DNA from: Siphonodentalium dalli
Taxonomy: Eukaryota; Mollusca; Scaphopoda; Gadilida; Siphonodentaliidae
NCBI GenBank assembly: GCA_032622095.1
Contig: CP136067.1
Location: 41,585,549 to 41,649,548 of the forward strand
Length of the DNA stretch: 64,000 bases
Direction of reading: 5' to 3'
A program made the position numbers and the translations under genes. The notes below the pieces were generated by a model. That model worked only from the letters and a program-made list of their open reading frames with translations. It was not told where the DNA came from and did not search any database. Below, one piece after another: positions 24,161 to 35,820 of the stretch (within the stretch, counting starts at the first letter, position 1; the number at the start of each line of letters is the position of its first letter).

Positions 24161-24519
24161 TGTGAACAAGAAAAACGTCATACTATGGTGTATATTTTGG
24201 ACGTTCTACTCATGTGTTCAGCGAATGTGATTGGTGTTAATAATATAAACTATTGTTAAAGCCGAGCTTGGTCTTCAGGATATGAGTGCACATTTAATCC
24301 TCTAATATTTGGATGCACATTCACAATAAATAACATCAGTACCCATGGCTTCAATGTGTCAACAATCACCATGAGTTTTATTATATTCACTGAGGATGTG
24401 TTACGCCACATTGACCAAACAACGGGTGTCACTAACTAAGATTAATGTGTTCAAATATTTGAAGAAAGGATTTTGAAGTCAAACTAGAACATCTCGTCGG
24501 CGAAATCATTCTTTGAACC

Positions 24520-24699
24520 GGCCGTCTGGGAACTTGGAACATATCAGAGAAATTCCTAGAGATCCAAACTATATGTACATTCCACCTTCCAAAGCAATAA
24601 CTTTCTCCATAGCGAATTCCAGATCAGTCCGAACGAAAACCACTGATAGTGTTGATTATGTTGTGCAAAGTGAAATAGACATTTGCATGATAACAAAAC
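24520..24699 (+). pseudogene. Non-LTR endonuclease, N-terminal part
   Basis: Encodes SIANSRSVRTKTTDSVDYV followed by QSEIDICMIT. This is the start of an AP-endonuclease-like domain: N of the first motif and the DICMITETW segment that carries a catalytic Glu in intact relatives. The reading stops at the TAACAAAAC target site, where the 771-bp element sits; the following TWLNDEDS residues resume at about 25478. Confidence 0.88.
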
Positions 24700-25470
24700 G
24701 GGTAGGGTTCTCTATTCCGAAGGTTCGCTATTCCGAAGGTTCACTAATCCGAAGGTTCACTAATCCGAAGGTTCACTAATCCGAAGGTTCACTATTCCGA
24801 AGGTTCGCTATTCCGAAGGTTTTCTATTATGGGAGTTTTTAGCCAGAAATGAATCAAAATTTGCGCCCCCGTACATTTATACACCCCAATCTAATATCTA
24901 ATTTGTCCCAGATGTCGGTTATTAATAGCAAGAAGACAGTATCAGTTTATCATTTTAATATTATAGAAAGTTGAAAACACAATGACTGAAATAAACTACG
25001 AGTTAGAGATGCATTCTACCCGAACTGGCAATCTGTACTTGAAAGAAACATCAACATTAAAATCAAAACAAAGTCAGAATTGCAGTTAGGTCCATTCAGC
25101 GGTATTCTATACAGTAAGTTATAGCGCTCCAGTATTGATTGACCGTAAGAGCCCCACTGTTATAGTCCGCCTTTAGCATTTGGGACATTATATTAATCAA
25201 AATAACTGCTATGTAAATCATTTATAAATCAGATGATTTATTGAATTTATGTATACGTAAAATAACACGTACTTCCTAAAACGACATACTTCATAAAAAG
25301 AGTCTTCGTACTAAAGAACCCTCTCAATACTTTAGAATATAGAATTAACTTTTAAAATAACAAAAACCTTCGGAATAGCGAACCTTCGGAATAGTGAACC
25401 TTCGGATTAGTGAACCTTCGGATTAGTGAACCTTCGGAATAGCGAACCTTCGGAATAGAGACATGTTCCC
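24700..25470. mobile_element. DNA element with 16-bp subterminal repeats and 9-bp TSD
   Basis: TAACAAAAC flanks both sides (24691-24699, 25471-25479), a perfect 9-bp target duplication. It starts GGGTAGGGTTCTCTATTCCG and ends CGGAATAGAGACATGTTCCC, so the ends are inverted repeats with an indel-rich first 12 bases. Just inside each end is an exact 16-bp tandem array: CCGAAGG at 24717, 24733, 24749, 24765, 24781, 24797 and 24813, and CCTTCGG at 25367, 25383, 25399, 25415, 25431 and 25447. The middle 540 bp is AT-rich with no transposase. Confidence 0.92.
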
Positions 25471-25477
25471 TAACAAA

Positions 25478-25950
25478 ACACTGGCTTAATGACGAGGACT
25501 CATTGATTCTGTCCAGCGCATCCACTGATGGTTATTTGTTTAGCAGTGTTCCGAGACCATCTTTAAGATATGGAGGAGGACGTGTTGTGTGAGAATCTAT
25601 CAGTTCGGCTTTCAGGCGACGGAGAAAAGAAATCGTTCGAGTACGCATAGTGCGATGGTCGAACAACACAGCCAGACTAGTTAGAATCTACAAACCACCC
25701 AATTCTGAAGCACATCATGTTACAACTACTAAATTCTACGAAGAATTTTCGGGCTCTTTAGAAACGCTGGTTCTTTGCAGAGAAAAACTTATGTTAGCTG
25801 GTGCTTTTAACATCCGCGTTGACGACATAGAAGACGCTGACGGCATGACGTTTGACACAGCATTGAAAAGAATCGGCCTGTCAGCATGTCAAACAAGCTA
25901 CTCATTAATCTGGCCATACTCTAGATCTGATCATCACTTGAGAAGGCCAT
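25478..25950 (+). pseudogene. Non-LTR endonuclease, C-terminal part
   Basis: After the inserted element the domain resumes with TWLNDEDS, then the VPRPSLRYGGG region in another frame. It continues from about 25654 in one frame with VRIYKPPNSE, LMLAGAFNIRVDD (the GDFN catalytic motif, Gly-Asp changed to Gly-Ala) and RIGLSACQTS to SDHH. The terminal SDHH carries the catalytic Asp-His pair. The G-D to G-A change and frameshifts indicate a dead copy. Confidence 0.85.
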
Positions 25951-27128
25951 GACTTCACAGTGACTGCGGGCAAAGCAATTATCTGATCACCATTTTGTTG
26001 AATGTGATGTTAACCGTCATAAACCACAATTCACCAGAAAGGAGATCTCCTATCGTCAATACAATAAGATCGACATCGACAATCTATACAAGGCCCAGAG
26101 GGATGGAATAACCTATATGAACTGGTAGCATGTTACAACAAGAATTTATTTCAGTTGATGGTTGAACAGGACCCATTGAAAAAGACGACAGTTCGCCCGC
26201 CGGTTCCCTGGTTCAACGACGAGTTCATATCTATGAAAGCAGAGAGAAGGAAATTAGAAAAGATCAGACGCACATCAGACAACAACGAAGATATCTATCG
26301 AATAATATCGATCCATTCGTAATAAATATTCTGCTCAAATCAAAGCCACATGGATATGGCGGTTCGCGCTCCAAAATACACATAATATTTTTTGCTTAAG
26401 AATATTTTTCAGTATCGAATAGGTCGATAAATATCTTTCTACGAGCATTATGCAACCCAAAAAGACGCATTAAAGTAGTGAAAAATACAACTGAGAATAC
26501 GGTGTTTGGGACCCAAAAACACAAAACAGATGCTATGGAACAGAAAAGAGCGTTCTGTGTTATTCTATTCCTGATATGGTAGCAATAAAGAGCGTGTGTC
26601 TGTCTTCTGGCAAATAGTTGAAAACGGCTGAAAAATGGCTGTGACTTTGGCAAAGTGTTTTTCAGAGCACATGAAGGCGGTATCGTTTATTCGACATATC
26701 GTATCGTATCGTATCGCTTCAAATTACGTAGACAAAGATTTGGAGATTCGACTGAGCCATGTCAGTTTAAGGCCCCCAGAAAATCGTACTACACAACATA
26801 TATTGAAGACTTTGAAGGAGATGCTAAAAAAAAATATGCAGCGATAAAGGGTCTTCCACACTTCCTGTCCCCGCCAATGCAAGAGGTTTAGCTAACGAGT
26901 TTGGTGATTTCTTTGTTCGGAAAATTTAGCTGATACAAGAACAAATCGACAACATCAAAGCAACAGCACCGATCATACCATTTCATCCAGCTAAAGGCGA
27001 TTTGTTGAAATTGAGTGCGGTTGGTCAATTTGATGTTCATAACATTTTAAAAAGTTCATCAGATCCCTCATAGCAACTTGGCCCTATGCCGACCAAGCGT
27101 GTGAAACTGTGCTAACTCTCCTACTCCT
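25951..27128 (+). pseudogene. Non-LTR linker between endonuclease and RT, rearranged
   Basis: Scattered fragments in several frames fit the inter-domain linker: a VPWFNDEFISMKAERRKLEK segment near 26200-26260 and a KSYYTTYIEDFEGDAKKKYA segment near 26780-26850. About 26390-26650 interrupts this with unrelated sequence. Its AAAGAGCG and ATTCCTGATATGG blocks recur near 29990-30040, so it is probably another inserted repeat without clear termini. Confidence 0.7.
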
Positions 27129-27705
27129 GTGATGTTAAACTTATCTCTGACCAATGGACAGTGGAAGACAGCTATCGTTAAACCTCTTCTTAAGAAAGCT
27201 AACGCAGAACTTGTGATGAAGAACTTCAGACCGGTGAGTAACCTATCATTAATATCAAAACGTTGCGAGAAAGAATCTATCAGTCAACTCATAGTGCAGA
27301 ACATGCTACTCTACCTAACAACGCGTCAGGATTCAGGAAATGTCATTCAACTGAAACTCCACTACTCAAAGTACAAAGTAACATTATAGTAAACACGGAG
27401 CACGGGACAGTGACACCATTGTCGTCTTGGACCCGAGTGCTGCATTCGATACAGTTAACCACAATATTCTTCTGGACCCGATTCATTCTTATTTTGGACA
27501 AGCAGGCTCGACAGCACTGTGGCTGAATTCCTATCTTTCACAAAGACAGCAGCAAGTTTCCATCAATGGTACACTTTCAAAGAATTTCTTATTAAACTGT
27601 GGTGTAACACAAGGCAGTTTGTTCGCATTCTACATAATCAGGTTGTTCTCCATCATGGAGTCTCATCTTCCAGATGTATACGGCTATTCAAATGACAGTC
27701 ACATA
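27129..27705 (+). pseudogene. Non-LTR reverse transcriptase core
   Basis: The RT is readable across three frames: KNFRPVSNLSLISK (fingers), NASGFRKCHSTETPLLKV, VLDPSAAFDTVNHNILL (motif A with the catalytic Asp), GVTQGSLFAFYI (motif B, usually GVPQGSVLGP) and YGYSNDSHIQ (motif C, where the YADD box reads YSND). The loss of the first catalytic Asp and at least two frameshifts show inactivity. The MITE at 27706 sits immediately after this motif. Confidence 0.9.
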
Positions 27706-27910
27706 CAGTAATGCTCTAATTAATCGACCTCTTAACCAAAGCAGAATTATGGGTAACTTTTCAGGATTTAGTCGGAAATATGGCTTGTTGCCATTCATCG
27801 GAAAGCTCTCGACGAGAGCTTTCCGATGAATGGCATATTTCCGACTAAATCCTGAAAAGTTACCCATAATTCTGCTTTGGTTAAGAGGTCGATTAATTAG
27901 AGCATTACTG
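27706..27910. mobile_element. Mariner-type foldback MITE (205 bp)
   Basis: TA flanks both ends and the element starts CAGTAATGCTC and ends GAGCATTACTG. Almost the whole length is one inverted repeat: arms of about 97 bp meet at CTCTCGACGAGAG near 27811, the only large difference being a 7-base CTTGTTG present in the left arm only. TA duplication with CAGT ends is the Tc1/mariner signature. It splits the RT palm of the non-LTR element. Confidence 0.93.
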
Positions 27911-28045
27911 TATATATTTCATTCAAACCAACAAAACAAGGACAACAGGACGCAATGAAAAATATTCAAAAATTGTATAGCTGACATCAGAGCATGGATG
28001 ATCTCAAACAAGTTGATGATAAATGACGATAAAACCTAGTTCCAG
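27911..28045 (+). pseudogene. Non-LTR RT, segment between two insertions
   Basis: Continues the RT after motif C: YISFKPTKQGQQDAMKNIQK, then in another frame IRAWMISNKLMINDDKT. This is the usual post-YADD segment ending in NDDKTEF. A stop replaces the Glu codon. Confidence 0.85.
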
Positions 28046-28370
28046 ATGAACTCGTTCCTAGCGCTCAGCCTCCACTACGCTAAGGCGCAACGTTCCGGCA
28101 TGTAGCGACTAGTAAGTGCCGACATACATTTTTGGGGATTACGTCGTTGATATATATAGCGTCACCAGAAATCCCCGAGGTAACCAGCGCCCAGGTGTAC
28201 TGGAGCATAGAAAGCAGTATAGCTACTACGTCATTAGCTCATGACGTCGTATCTTAAAATAGTAGGGTGCGGAATTCCGGCACCTAAGATGGTGGCACTT
28301 ACTGGACTCTGACGGCGGAAGCGTTACGTCGTGGAGTTGGTCGGAACAGTGAGCGGAGCCAGGTACGAGA
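28046..28370. mobile_element. Short inserted element, family M2, copy 1
   Basis: Interrupts the RT reading between NDDKT and TKFHIAGSRQQ. Flanks are CTAGTTCCA (28036-28044) and CTAAGTTCCA (28371-28380), probably an 8-10 bp duplication with one indel. Its ends recur as a 114-bp derivative at 44080-44193 with the interior removed. It is GC-richer than its neighbours (CGTTCC, CGTAGTG and ACGTCG blocks) and has no coding capacity. Confidence 0.75.
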
Positions 28371-29250
28371 CTAAGTTCCATATTGCCGGTTCAAGACAGC
28401 AGACTACGATGGTAGACACCGTTGTTCGTGTTGGAGATACTAATGTCAACTCCAGTAACTTCGTGAGGAACCTGTGTGCGTACTTCAATGCAAATATGAC
28501 GATGGGTGGACACATATGGAACATATGTACGATAGCAGTCAGAGGGCCTTACATGATTCGGCAAATTCGGCAATACCTTGACATAGATACTACAAAAACT
28601 CTAATTCATGCACTTGTAACATATCATTTAGATTATTGTTGGTTGGACTTCCTCAGTACCTATACAAACGCCTTCGGAAAGTTCTAAATGCAGCTGCCAG
28701 TGTTGTATTCTGTATCCAAATAAGACAGAATATCACCCCGGTCATGATGAATTTGAATGGGCTTCCGACCGAGTACAGTGTTATGTATAAGATATTGCTA
28801 TTGGTTCACAAATCATGACAGTCAAAGTTACCTTCGTGAAACTTAGACCTCATTTGGAATAAGCATGTTTCATGTTACAATCACAGATCAAATAGTCTTA
28901 TGTTGTTACATATCCCAACAAACAAACGCAAAGGGCTTTCATGTATGCAGGTCCGCGTCCATGGGACAACGTTTATCCATATTTGACACATATCACTGAA
29001 TTGTCTAACTTCAAGGCTGAGCTAAAACATGTTTGTTTAAGAGAGCTTACCCTCACTCTGTATGAAGTGTTGTCTCTATCGACGTATTTGTGCAACTGGT
29101 CGATATTGCCTGAAGAGACAATTTTCTGAGAATTTATATTGTATTATGTTCTTACTTCATTTCTATATACACATGTATACACATGTATACATGTATGTTT
29201 TGTCTAGAATTGGTGTGTGGAGCTCATTGATGTACAGCGCATTATAATAA
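28371..29250 (+). pseudogene. Non-LTR RT thumb and C-terminal tail
   Basis: Resumes with TKFHIAGSRQQTTMVD, VGDTNVNSSNFVRNLCAYF and MTMGGHIWNICTIAVRGPYM, then IRQYLDIDTTKTLIHALVT and HLDYC. After a frame change come GLPQYLYKRLRKVLNAAASV, ITPVMMNLNGLPTEYSVMYK and, further on, AGPRPWDNVYPYL with FKAELKHVC. These are the standard CR1/L2/Jockey C-terminal blocks. The 3' end is inferred near 29250. Confidence 0.85.
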
Positions 29251-32200
29251 GCACGGGGTCATTCAGTTGGTCTCACCTTTAATTTAGGATTTAGTATTGT
29301 ATTATATTATTATGAAATGTACGTGCCATTGTTAGCAAACGTATCATTCTGCAGTTCTGATGACCTGTTATCGGCACCAAACGGTACGACGCATCCATGG
29401 TATGAATTGACCTTCACTGATGCGAAATAGCATCACCTCATTCTAAACTCTTTGACCTCTTAGGACGTTCTGGACTCCTCGACCTCTGACCTCTTGGCTT
29501 GCCGAATGATCCTCACCCCACAGAAAGTGGTGTATTTATTTTAATCAAAACCATGTAACCGATCGAAAATGTCAACGGCGCGGTATTGTGATTATTAGTT
29601 TAAACATTATCTATTCCATGAAGTATAACACTATGAAAGATATAGCAAACAATACAAACAAATAGATGTTGTCGTGGAATGGATTCGACAAAAATAATTG
29701 TGCTTATATTAGTCGTTTCCGAAAACATTATATTACATACATCCCGCCTGAAATTGAAATATTAAAGGTACGGTTGGCCTTGGCGGTGGGTATCCTGTGA
29801 AAATATTTCCACCCGTCAAAAACCGCCACAAACAGAAAGAACATCAAAATATAGACAGACTTTGTCCGTATACAAATAAGAAATATCGCATAAATAGTAT
29901 GTTATTGTCAAATGTTTGACCATTGTTATGTAAACAAAAGCATAAAAAGTTACTTTTCTGGTGTTTGTTTATATTATGATGGTAAACATAAAGAGCGTTC
30001 TTTGTTGGTGAATTCCTGATATGGAACTAATAAAGAGCGGTTTTGCCATTTGTGTGTGTGATTAGCCAGTAGCATTGTGCTGTCTTCTGTAACACAATCA
30101 GGCTATTGCTTAGGTAAAATATAGTAGGTATTTATGATAACATGCTGTTTACGTGATGGTCATGGTATATATGAACGAAACTGTATGCGTTTTAATGTTT
30201 TTCTGTTTAGGGTGATTAGAACAAATATGAATATTTTCGACAACTAAGGCCTCACGTGCCTTTAACTACTCCTGCGAATGGCAATCCACTTCACCATGAG
30301 GCGTTCAAGCAAAGCACGACGCATCAAATACACTTTTAAATTATTCATGGATTCGATTGTTCGCGTAATTGAAACGGAATGCAGTTATCGGACAGCAAGA
30401 CATATCCGCTGCCATCTTTAAAGCATTTCTGAATTTGGGGGAATTAGCTGGTAGGCTGCTGGTACCTAATTTCGCGAAAGCAGAAGAATATAAATAGAGT
30501 TGTGATATTTGTCAAAAAGTCTGGTGTATATAATTATAACAATGCACCAAAGATGTTTAATTGTATATGCTTATAACAATGCACAAAAGATGTCTAATTG
30601 TATAAATATTCTCATAGATACGGACAACCAACACAACCCTGTTATTTCCAATAAAGATTAGTGCGCCAAAGATTGTAATGGAAAACAAAAATGTGTGCTA
30701 AGGATTATATCTGTAACTTGCATAGCTGTACTTTATTAGTTGAAAGGTATAAAGAGTACTCATGTTTGAATTATAACACGAATTATAATTGTATTCGGAA
30801 CTTGGTATTAGAAAGGTTAAACCATACTAAAGTTATCATTGATATACTTTAATTTGTACACAGCGGTACTCCATCAACAGTTAAAATATAATGGTTCAGT
30901 TTGCTAAAGTTCTGGTAAATAGAATACAAATATAGCATTGAATACTCCGAGGACAAACCGGGATAATTGGTTGTACAGAAACTTGAGTTGTGTGTGGCCC
31001 ATAAAACATATTTGTAAAAACTGAAGAATGTGATACACTCAAATATATCAAATATAGAAGATAAATATAACACATGAACTTGGCTATACAGAATTACCCG
31101 GAAACAGGTTGAAAGAGTGGCATGTTGCATAATCGCCATTTATAACAGTGTTTTCATTATTTGCCGAGAAATGAGACCTGAATGGAGCACATGCGAATGT
31201 GTTACAGCTGAACAAACGCCTGATTAGTTAAAACCGTTTATATAAACTCCAGTTATGATAAGAGAACTTTACACGGCATTTAGTCGCTCACATTATTCTT
31301 GAAAACGAAACATTTTGGTATCAGAGTAATGGTACACTGCAACAATTTGAATCAAACCTTGTCGAACTACGGAAATCAAAATGTTGATTGCTCAAGAAAT
31401 ATTTATTTTTCACAAGATTTACATGTTCACATTGAACATTACTCGTTCATTACAAACCTTAAGCATTAAATAAGAAGCAGTCTAATGAGATCCCACCCCC
31501 CCCCCCCATCCCGCCACCCATAGTATCTTATGCGCCACAGGCGCCCGTATAGAGGCTACTGCCCACATAAATAAGAAGCAGTCTAATTTTAAGCTGATAA
31601 TAAGGCAATGTAAAATCTGCAAAACAAAAGTGATATCTAGATATATATTGTTACTCACCTAATTTCGTGAAAGCAGAAGAATATAAATAGAGTTGTGATA
31701 TGAAATTTATTTGTCAAAAAGTGACGAAATTCCACATAACAATCCCTTTTTACCCCTGTTCGGCACGATAGAAGGTGTTTAGTGGTGGAGCAGAATGCGG
31801 CATGTATTGACCAACCAAATTAACCACGTTCCTGATTGATGTCTCGCTCATTTGAATAAGCCACCCGAGGGTTTTGTTTTTATCTCAGATCGCCGGATTA
31901 AGTATAGCGCCATTCATCACACTGGGCACCCAGATGTGATTTCTGAAATATATCTCAACTCGCCCCTGGGTATCAGTCCGGACTGCTTTAATGTATGTCA
32001 TTAAAGTTTGGCGGCATTCATCATATGTCTCTACGGCCGATAAATGAACCCCCACGCAAAATAATCTTCACTGGGTACCTTCCACCGTGCTTAACGACTG
32101 TAATCTAATCTGTAGCCCACTTTAAATCTGAAAGCCATATTTCTGACCAAGGCCGTTTCTTTGTGTGGGAATTTAATTCTACCCAGCTGTAATTTGATAA

Positions 32201-33249
32201 CCTTTAACCTTAGTAGTTTGACATGTAAAATATTTGCCATGAATTTAACTATCGGCATTCCATACCAACTCCAATCTCAAAGTCTAGAAATTGTTCCTAT
32301 AATAATTTGAGAAATGAAATGGCATCTCCATACTAACGCTATAACATCTCAAGTCAAGTCCGAAAATTCTATTTAAAATCTGAAAATTATAATAGAATAC
32401 AAGAACATTAGAACGTAATACAGGGTTAAAACATCAGGATTGCGATACAATTGTCACTCTTGCTTTCATGAGATATGGAGAGTTGGTAAGTGTTCTCGAC
32501 CTGAATGTCACCATAGGGCCATTATCCATGTCTCACCTAGCGCGGGCGACAACAGTTTTCTGTATATTTCTGTAACCTGTGAGGGGGTGTCTTCCTCTAG
32601 TTTACTTTATAAATGTCTATATGATATTGTCAAAATTTAATAGCTTAACTTGACAAATAGAGTAATCAAATATTGCCCTATTGCCCAGTCCCACTCCTAG
32701 CTCAACGGTGAGTAGAAATTCAATGAGTTAATTGAATAATTAATCATTTATTCTTACTAATCTGACAAAAGTGATATCTATTATGTGTATTGCTTTCATG
32801 CATATACAAAGGAGTATAATTTGTGATTGCTAGTTCCCTACTTGCTTCACAGTTCCAGTAATAGCACAGGACATACACAGAGTGTCCTAGGCTATGTATT
32901 AGAATTAATTTTAATTACTTCGTATTATGTATGTCGACTGATCAACAACATTTTATTCATATATTAGTTGAATACTTCAAGATGTTGCTTTAATAACAAT
33001 ATTCAATGTGAGAAATAAACTTCTCAGATGATGTCTACGTTGGATGAAAGACGGTAGTCGAACACAAAAACAGGATACATCGGATGGTATCCATGATAAA
33101 CAACAGTATCCAAAATAGATTGAAAATTCCCAACGGAACGCCTACTCAAAAATTTTAATGTTGTCAATGGGCTGACTTGTCTCAACGACGGGCGTACCTT
33201 AGTACTGATAAATAATTCAAGAGAACTTTGAGATCGTTACTGCTATAGT
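29251..33249. other. Intron sequence with minor repeats
   Basis: No exon recognised. Short repeats: a CACATGTATA run at 29170-29195; a GCAGAAGAATATAAATAGAG block at about 30480 and again at about 31672; a TATAACAATGCAC.AAAGATG pair at 30535-30600; AATAAGAAGCAGTCTAAT at about 31468 and 31572; and a C-run near 31497-31507. Small open frames at 30.8-31.1 kb (-) and 32.4-32.6 kb (+) have no family features. Confidence 0.45.
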
Positions 33250-33470
33250 GTATCGTCTGGATTTGACCAAAATATGAGATTGCGTTCCCTTGCGGAGGGG
33301 TGAGCCTTTTATACCCCGGGATTGCGTTCCCTAGAGGGCACGCAGTGCGTTCCCTTACGATCACGTGACTGTGTTTCCCCACAAGACTGCGTTCCCTTAC
33401 TGGACACGCACTGCGTTCCCTGCTCTTGTAGGGCACGCAGTGCGTTCCTAGTAACCGTATCTAACCAAAT
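33250..33470. repeat. Cluster of GCGTTCCCT motifs
   Basis: GCGTTCC occurs at least six times within about 190 bp, several times preceded by GGGCACGCAGT or GGACACGCACT. It is much GC-richer than its surroundings. The open frames through it are the repeat read on both strands, not a gene. A related GCGTTC-rich texture occurs in the element at 44887-45798. Confidence 0.75.
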
Positions 33471-33737
33471 TCACGAACCGGAAGTTAAGCTTCCGTATCG
33501 TGACGTCACCATAAACAAATATGCTAACAATTCACAATGAATAACATGGCAAATAATATCACATGCGCGAATAAAATACTGATATATAACGAACCAAAGT
33601 TTACAAACGGGTGATTTTATGAATGAGGCGACGTGTTGATAGGTGAACAAATACGAAATGAAATAACGCGATGCTAAAACGAAAGGTGAAAACCTAACTT
33701 CATTACATCGCCATTGAAAATCTATTTCGTTTTTTAG

Positions 33738-33973
33738 GTTACTACCCAAATGAAACATATGTTCCTGTAGTTGAGCCAGGACTCGTTGAAAGAAAACTTT
33801 CCTTCTCATGTCGCATATTAATTCCAACCAACAGCGTAAGATTTTACGACCTAAGATGGTTTGTCAACGGGGTAATGTACAAGGAATGCAATGCTGTACC
33901 AGCCGAGGACAACATGGCAGGAGTGTTCCACCAAGTTGATTGGACAACCAGAGGCGACAGCATAGGATTCAAA
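33738..33973 (+). CDS. VWDE-like: VWDE-like exon d: Ig/FN-like strand-rich module
   Basis: The acceptor is the T-rich CGTTTTTTAG and the donor is TTCAAA followed by gtaatt. It is phase 1 to 0, about 78 codons. It shows PNETYVPVVEPGLVERKLSF, SCRIL, VRFYDLRWFVNGVMYKEC (W-V-x-G pattern as in VWDE) and VDWTTRGDSIGFK. Two cysteines (FSC and KEC) are present; the partner of one lies in the next exon (VSCSIRAR). Confidence 0.9.
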
Positions 33974-35317
33974 GTAATTGAACTAGAAATTATCTTACTT
34001 TTGCTTCATTATTTTTCATCTGTGCCTTATAAACCACGTTAGATAAAAATATTGGTCCAACCCAATTTCTGTATTGTTTTTTGAAGATCGACCATTTTAA
34101 CTGATGATTTTTATATCGTACAGACATCACATGCTCATTATGCTCTTGTCATAGGACTGGCTGTGTACCCCCTGTGCAGATACCGATTAATCCAAACCTT
34201 ACGGGCTCTCAAGTAAAACCTTTTCTTGAGATGTTCGACAACTGTAGAAACATTCTATTATTATACATCGATATGCACGAGAAAATGATGCACCCACTGT
34301 ATGGAAGTTCCGACACTTTGTATATATACTACAGTGGTTATTATGACATTATCATCATATTTTTAGGAGAATCGCTAACTAAGCAATGCACTCCAATAAG
34401 ATTTATTTTCCCCACACCGAGTATGATATTGTGTTGTCTGAGTTGGTTCGATGCCAACATATATTGGATAACAAATATTGGTAAAACGATATAATTGTAT
34501 GTCGCTGAGTACATTACCAGCATATCGTATCTCGATACTGGTCTTAACACGACAATACAATGGAATTACCGCGAGAAGCCGATTATCAACTACGCAATTA
34601 TACAACCCACCCCCTAAGTGGAACACCATTCTTGAATATAAACCCAATGTTGCTGCAATGTGTACAATAGTTGCTTACAGTTGATACAGCTAGTTCCGTT
34701 ACTAGTACTGCTGGATTCTCAGCTCTACAATATGTAGACTTGAACTACTGGAATCAGAGTTATATTGAAAACACAAGGAATGTTCAACTTATTAACTGAA
34801 CATTTCCGAAGAGAACTGGTAGTCAATGAGTATTTAGTAAAGAAAGGGTTAAAGACGGTTGTCCTGAAGCTTGTAATGTGTAAAACTTTGCCACAACAAC
34901 CAAAAATGGACAAATCTATAAACACAGAACCCACTCAATGATTTACCCAACGTCTCATACATATGTATTCGATTACGTACCAATTTAGCAGTACAATTCG
35001 TGAGCTCGTATATTTAAATATATGTCAAATATTGTTGGACACAATGTGTTGAACTTGATTACCTCAAAACTAACATATTGAAACATAAATATATCCAATA
35101 CTAGTTGTTTTTCAATATATGGCACTACAAAGAAAGAGATAAACAGGCATATTAATTGTAATAATAAAATATAATTTCTGGCATCATTCACTGCTCGTAA
35201 CACAGCGTGATGAAACAGTCGAGTTACGTGCATCATAGGCTCTTCTGAATGTTCGCTAATTGATTTTAAAATCGGTGATTTATATGCGAGATTTATTTCC
35301 ACGCCAAACAAATCTAG
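33974..35317. other. Intron of 1344 bp
   Basis: No element recognised. A cysteine-rich stretch near 34125-34190 (beginning after a TACAG) looked exon-like but is not needed: exon d joins the exon at 35318 in frame and in family order without it. Confidence 0.5.
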
Positions 35318-35404
35318 GTTAGCTGCAGCATACGGGCTAGATCAAGCAGTGACGGTACCCCTGGGAATTGGTATGACAGTCCTGATTTCTACGCAGGAAT
35401 CGAG
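35318..35404 (+). CDS. VWDE-like: VWDE-like exon e: FYAGIE segment
   Basis: An 87-base exon (29 codons, phase 0 to 0) between AAATCTAG and gtaaga. It reads VSCSIRARSSSDG, then NWYDSPDFYAGIE. Together with the end of exon d this gives GFK-VSCSIRAR and S-x-x-FYAGI, the conserved close of this module in VWDE-type proteins. A downstream alternative acceptor (CTGCAG at 35328) would break the frame, so 35317 is preferred. Confidence 0.9.
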
Positions 35405-35820
35405 GTAAGAGTTAGTTAAACCAATACATTGACCCAAACGATTCATCATATATTTGGGAAGGCTTTCAGAGTTAATGTTGTCAAATACAGTTATTGCAAT
35501 AGTTGTCAGGTTAAATCTCAAGAACGAATCCATAGTTCAATGACATGCAGCCATTATTTAACTTAGTTATGCTTATTTGACATTCTATGTATATTTTTTA
35601 CTTCTAGCGTTTTAAATAAGTGGATAACATTTATACTTCACCTCATGGACGAGCCTTGGATTCCAATTGTGTCCTGAATTGTATCTGACATATAAGCGAT
35701 TGTAAACAGGTTATTGTGTGCAACGTTATGATGAATTTACCTGACTGACAATAATAAACTCGTTCCACTAATCACTTGACTTTTTCCTATGTACACATTT
35801 TTATCAGAGATTTTACCCCT
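35405..35820. other. Intron sequence before the 2.5-kb element
   Basis: Nothing recognised. Confidence 0.4.

Larger units (their letters stand above)
24500..29250 (+). mobile_element. CR1/L2-like non-LTR retrotransposon, broken and interrupted
   Basis: One element reads left to right: AP-type endonuclease, linker, RT fingers/palm, thumb, and a C-terminal tail. It is split by at least three younger insertions (24700-25470, 27706-27910, 28046-28370) and many frameshifts and stops. The 3' end near 29230 has TGTACAGCGCATTATAATAA, reminiscent of CR1/L2 3' termini. Similarity is to the CR1/L2/Jockey group; I cannot assign the clade more exactly. It lies in the same orientation as the host gene, inside its longest intron. 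Confidence 0.88.

Noticed and set aside
24717-25453. Regular 16-bp units with spacers, considered as a CRISPR-like array
   Set aside because: The units are contiguous without unique spacers, mirrored at both ends of a transposon, in an animal genome.
34122-34190. Cysteine-rich stretch after TACAG as an extra exon between d and e
   Set aside because: Exons d and e join perfectly in phase 0 and in family order without it, and using it breaks the frame.
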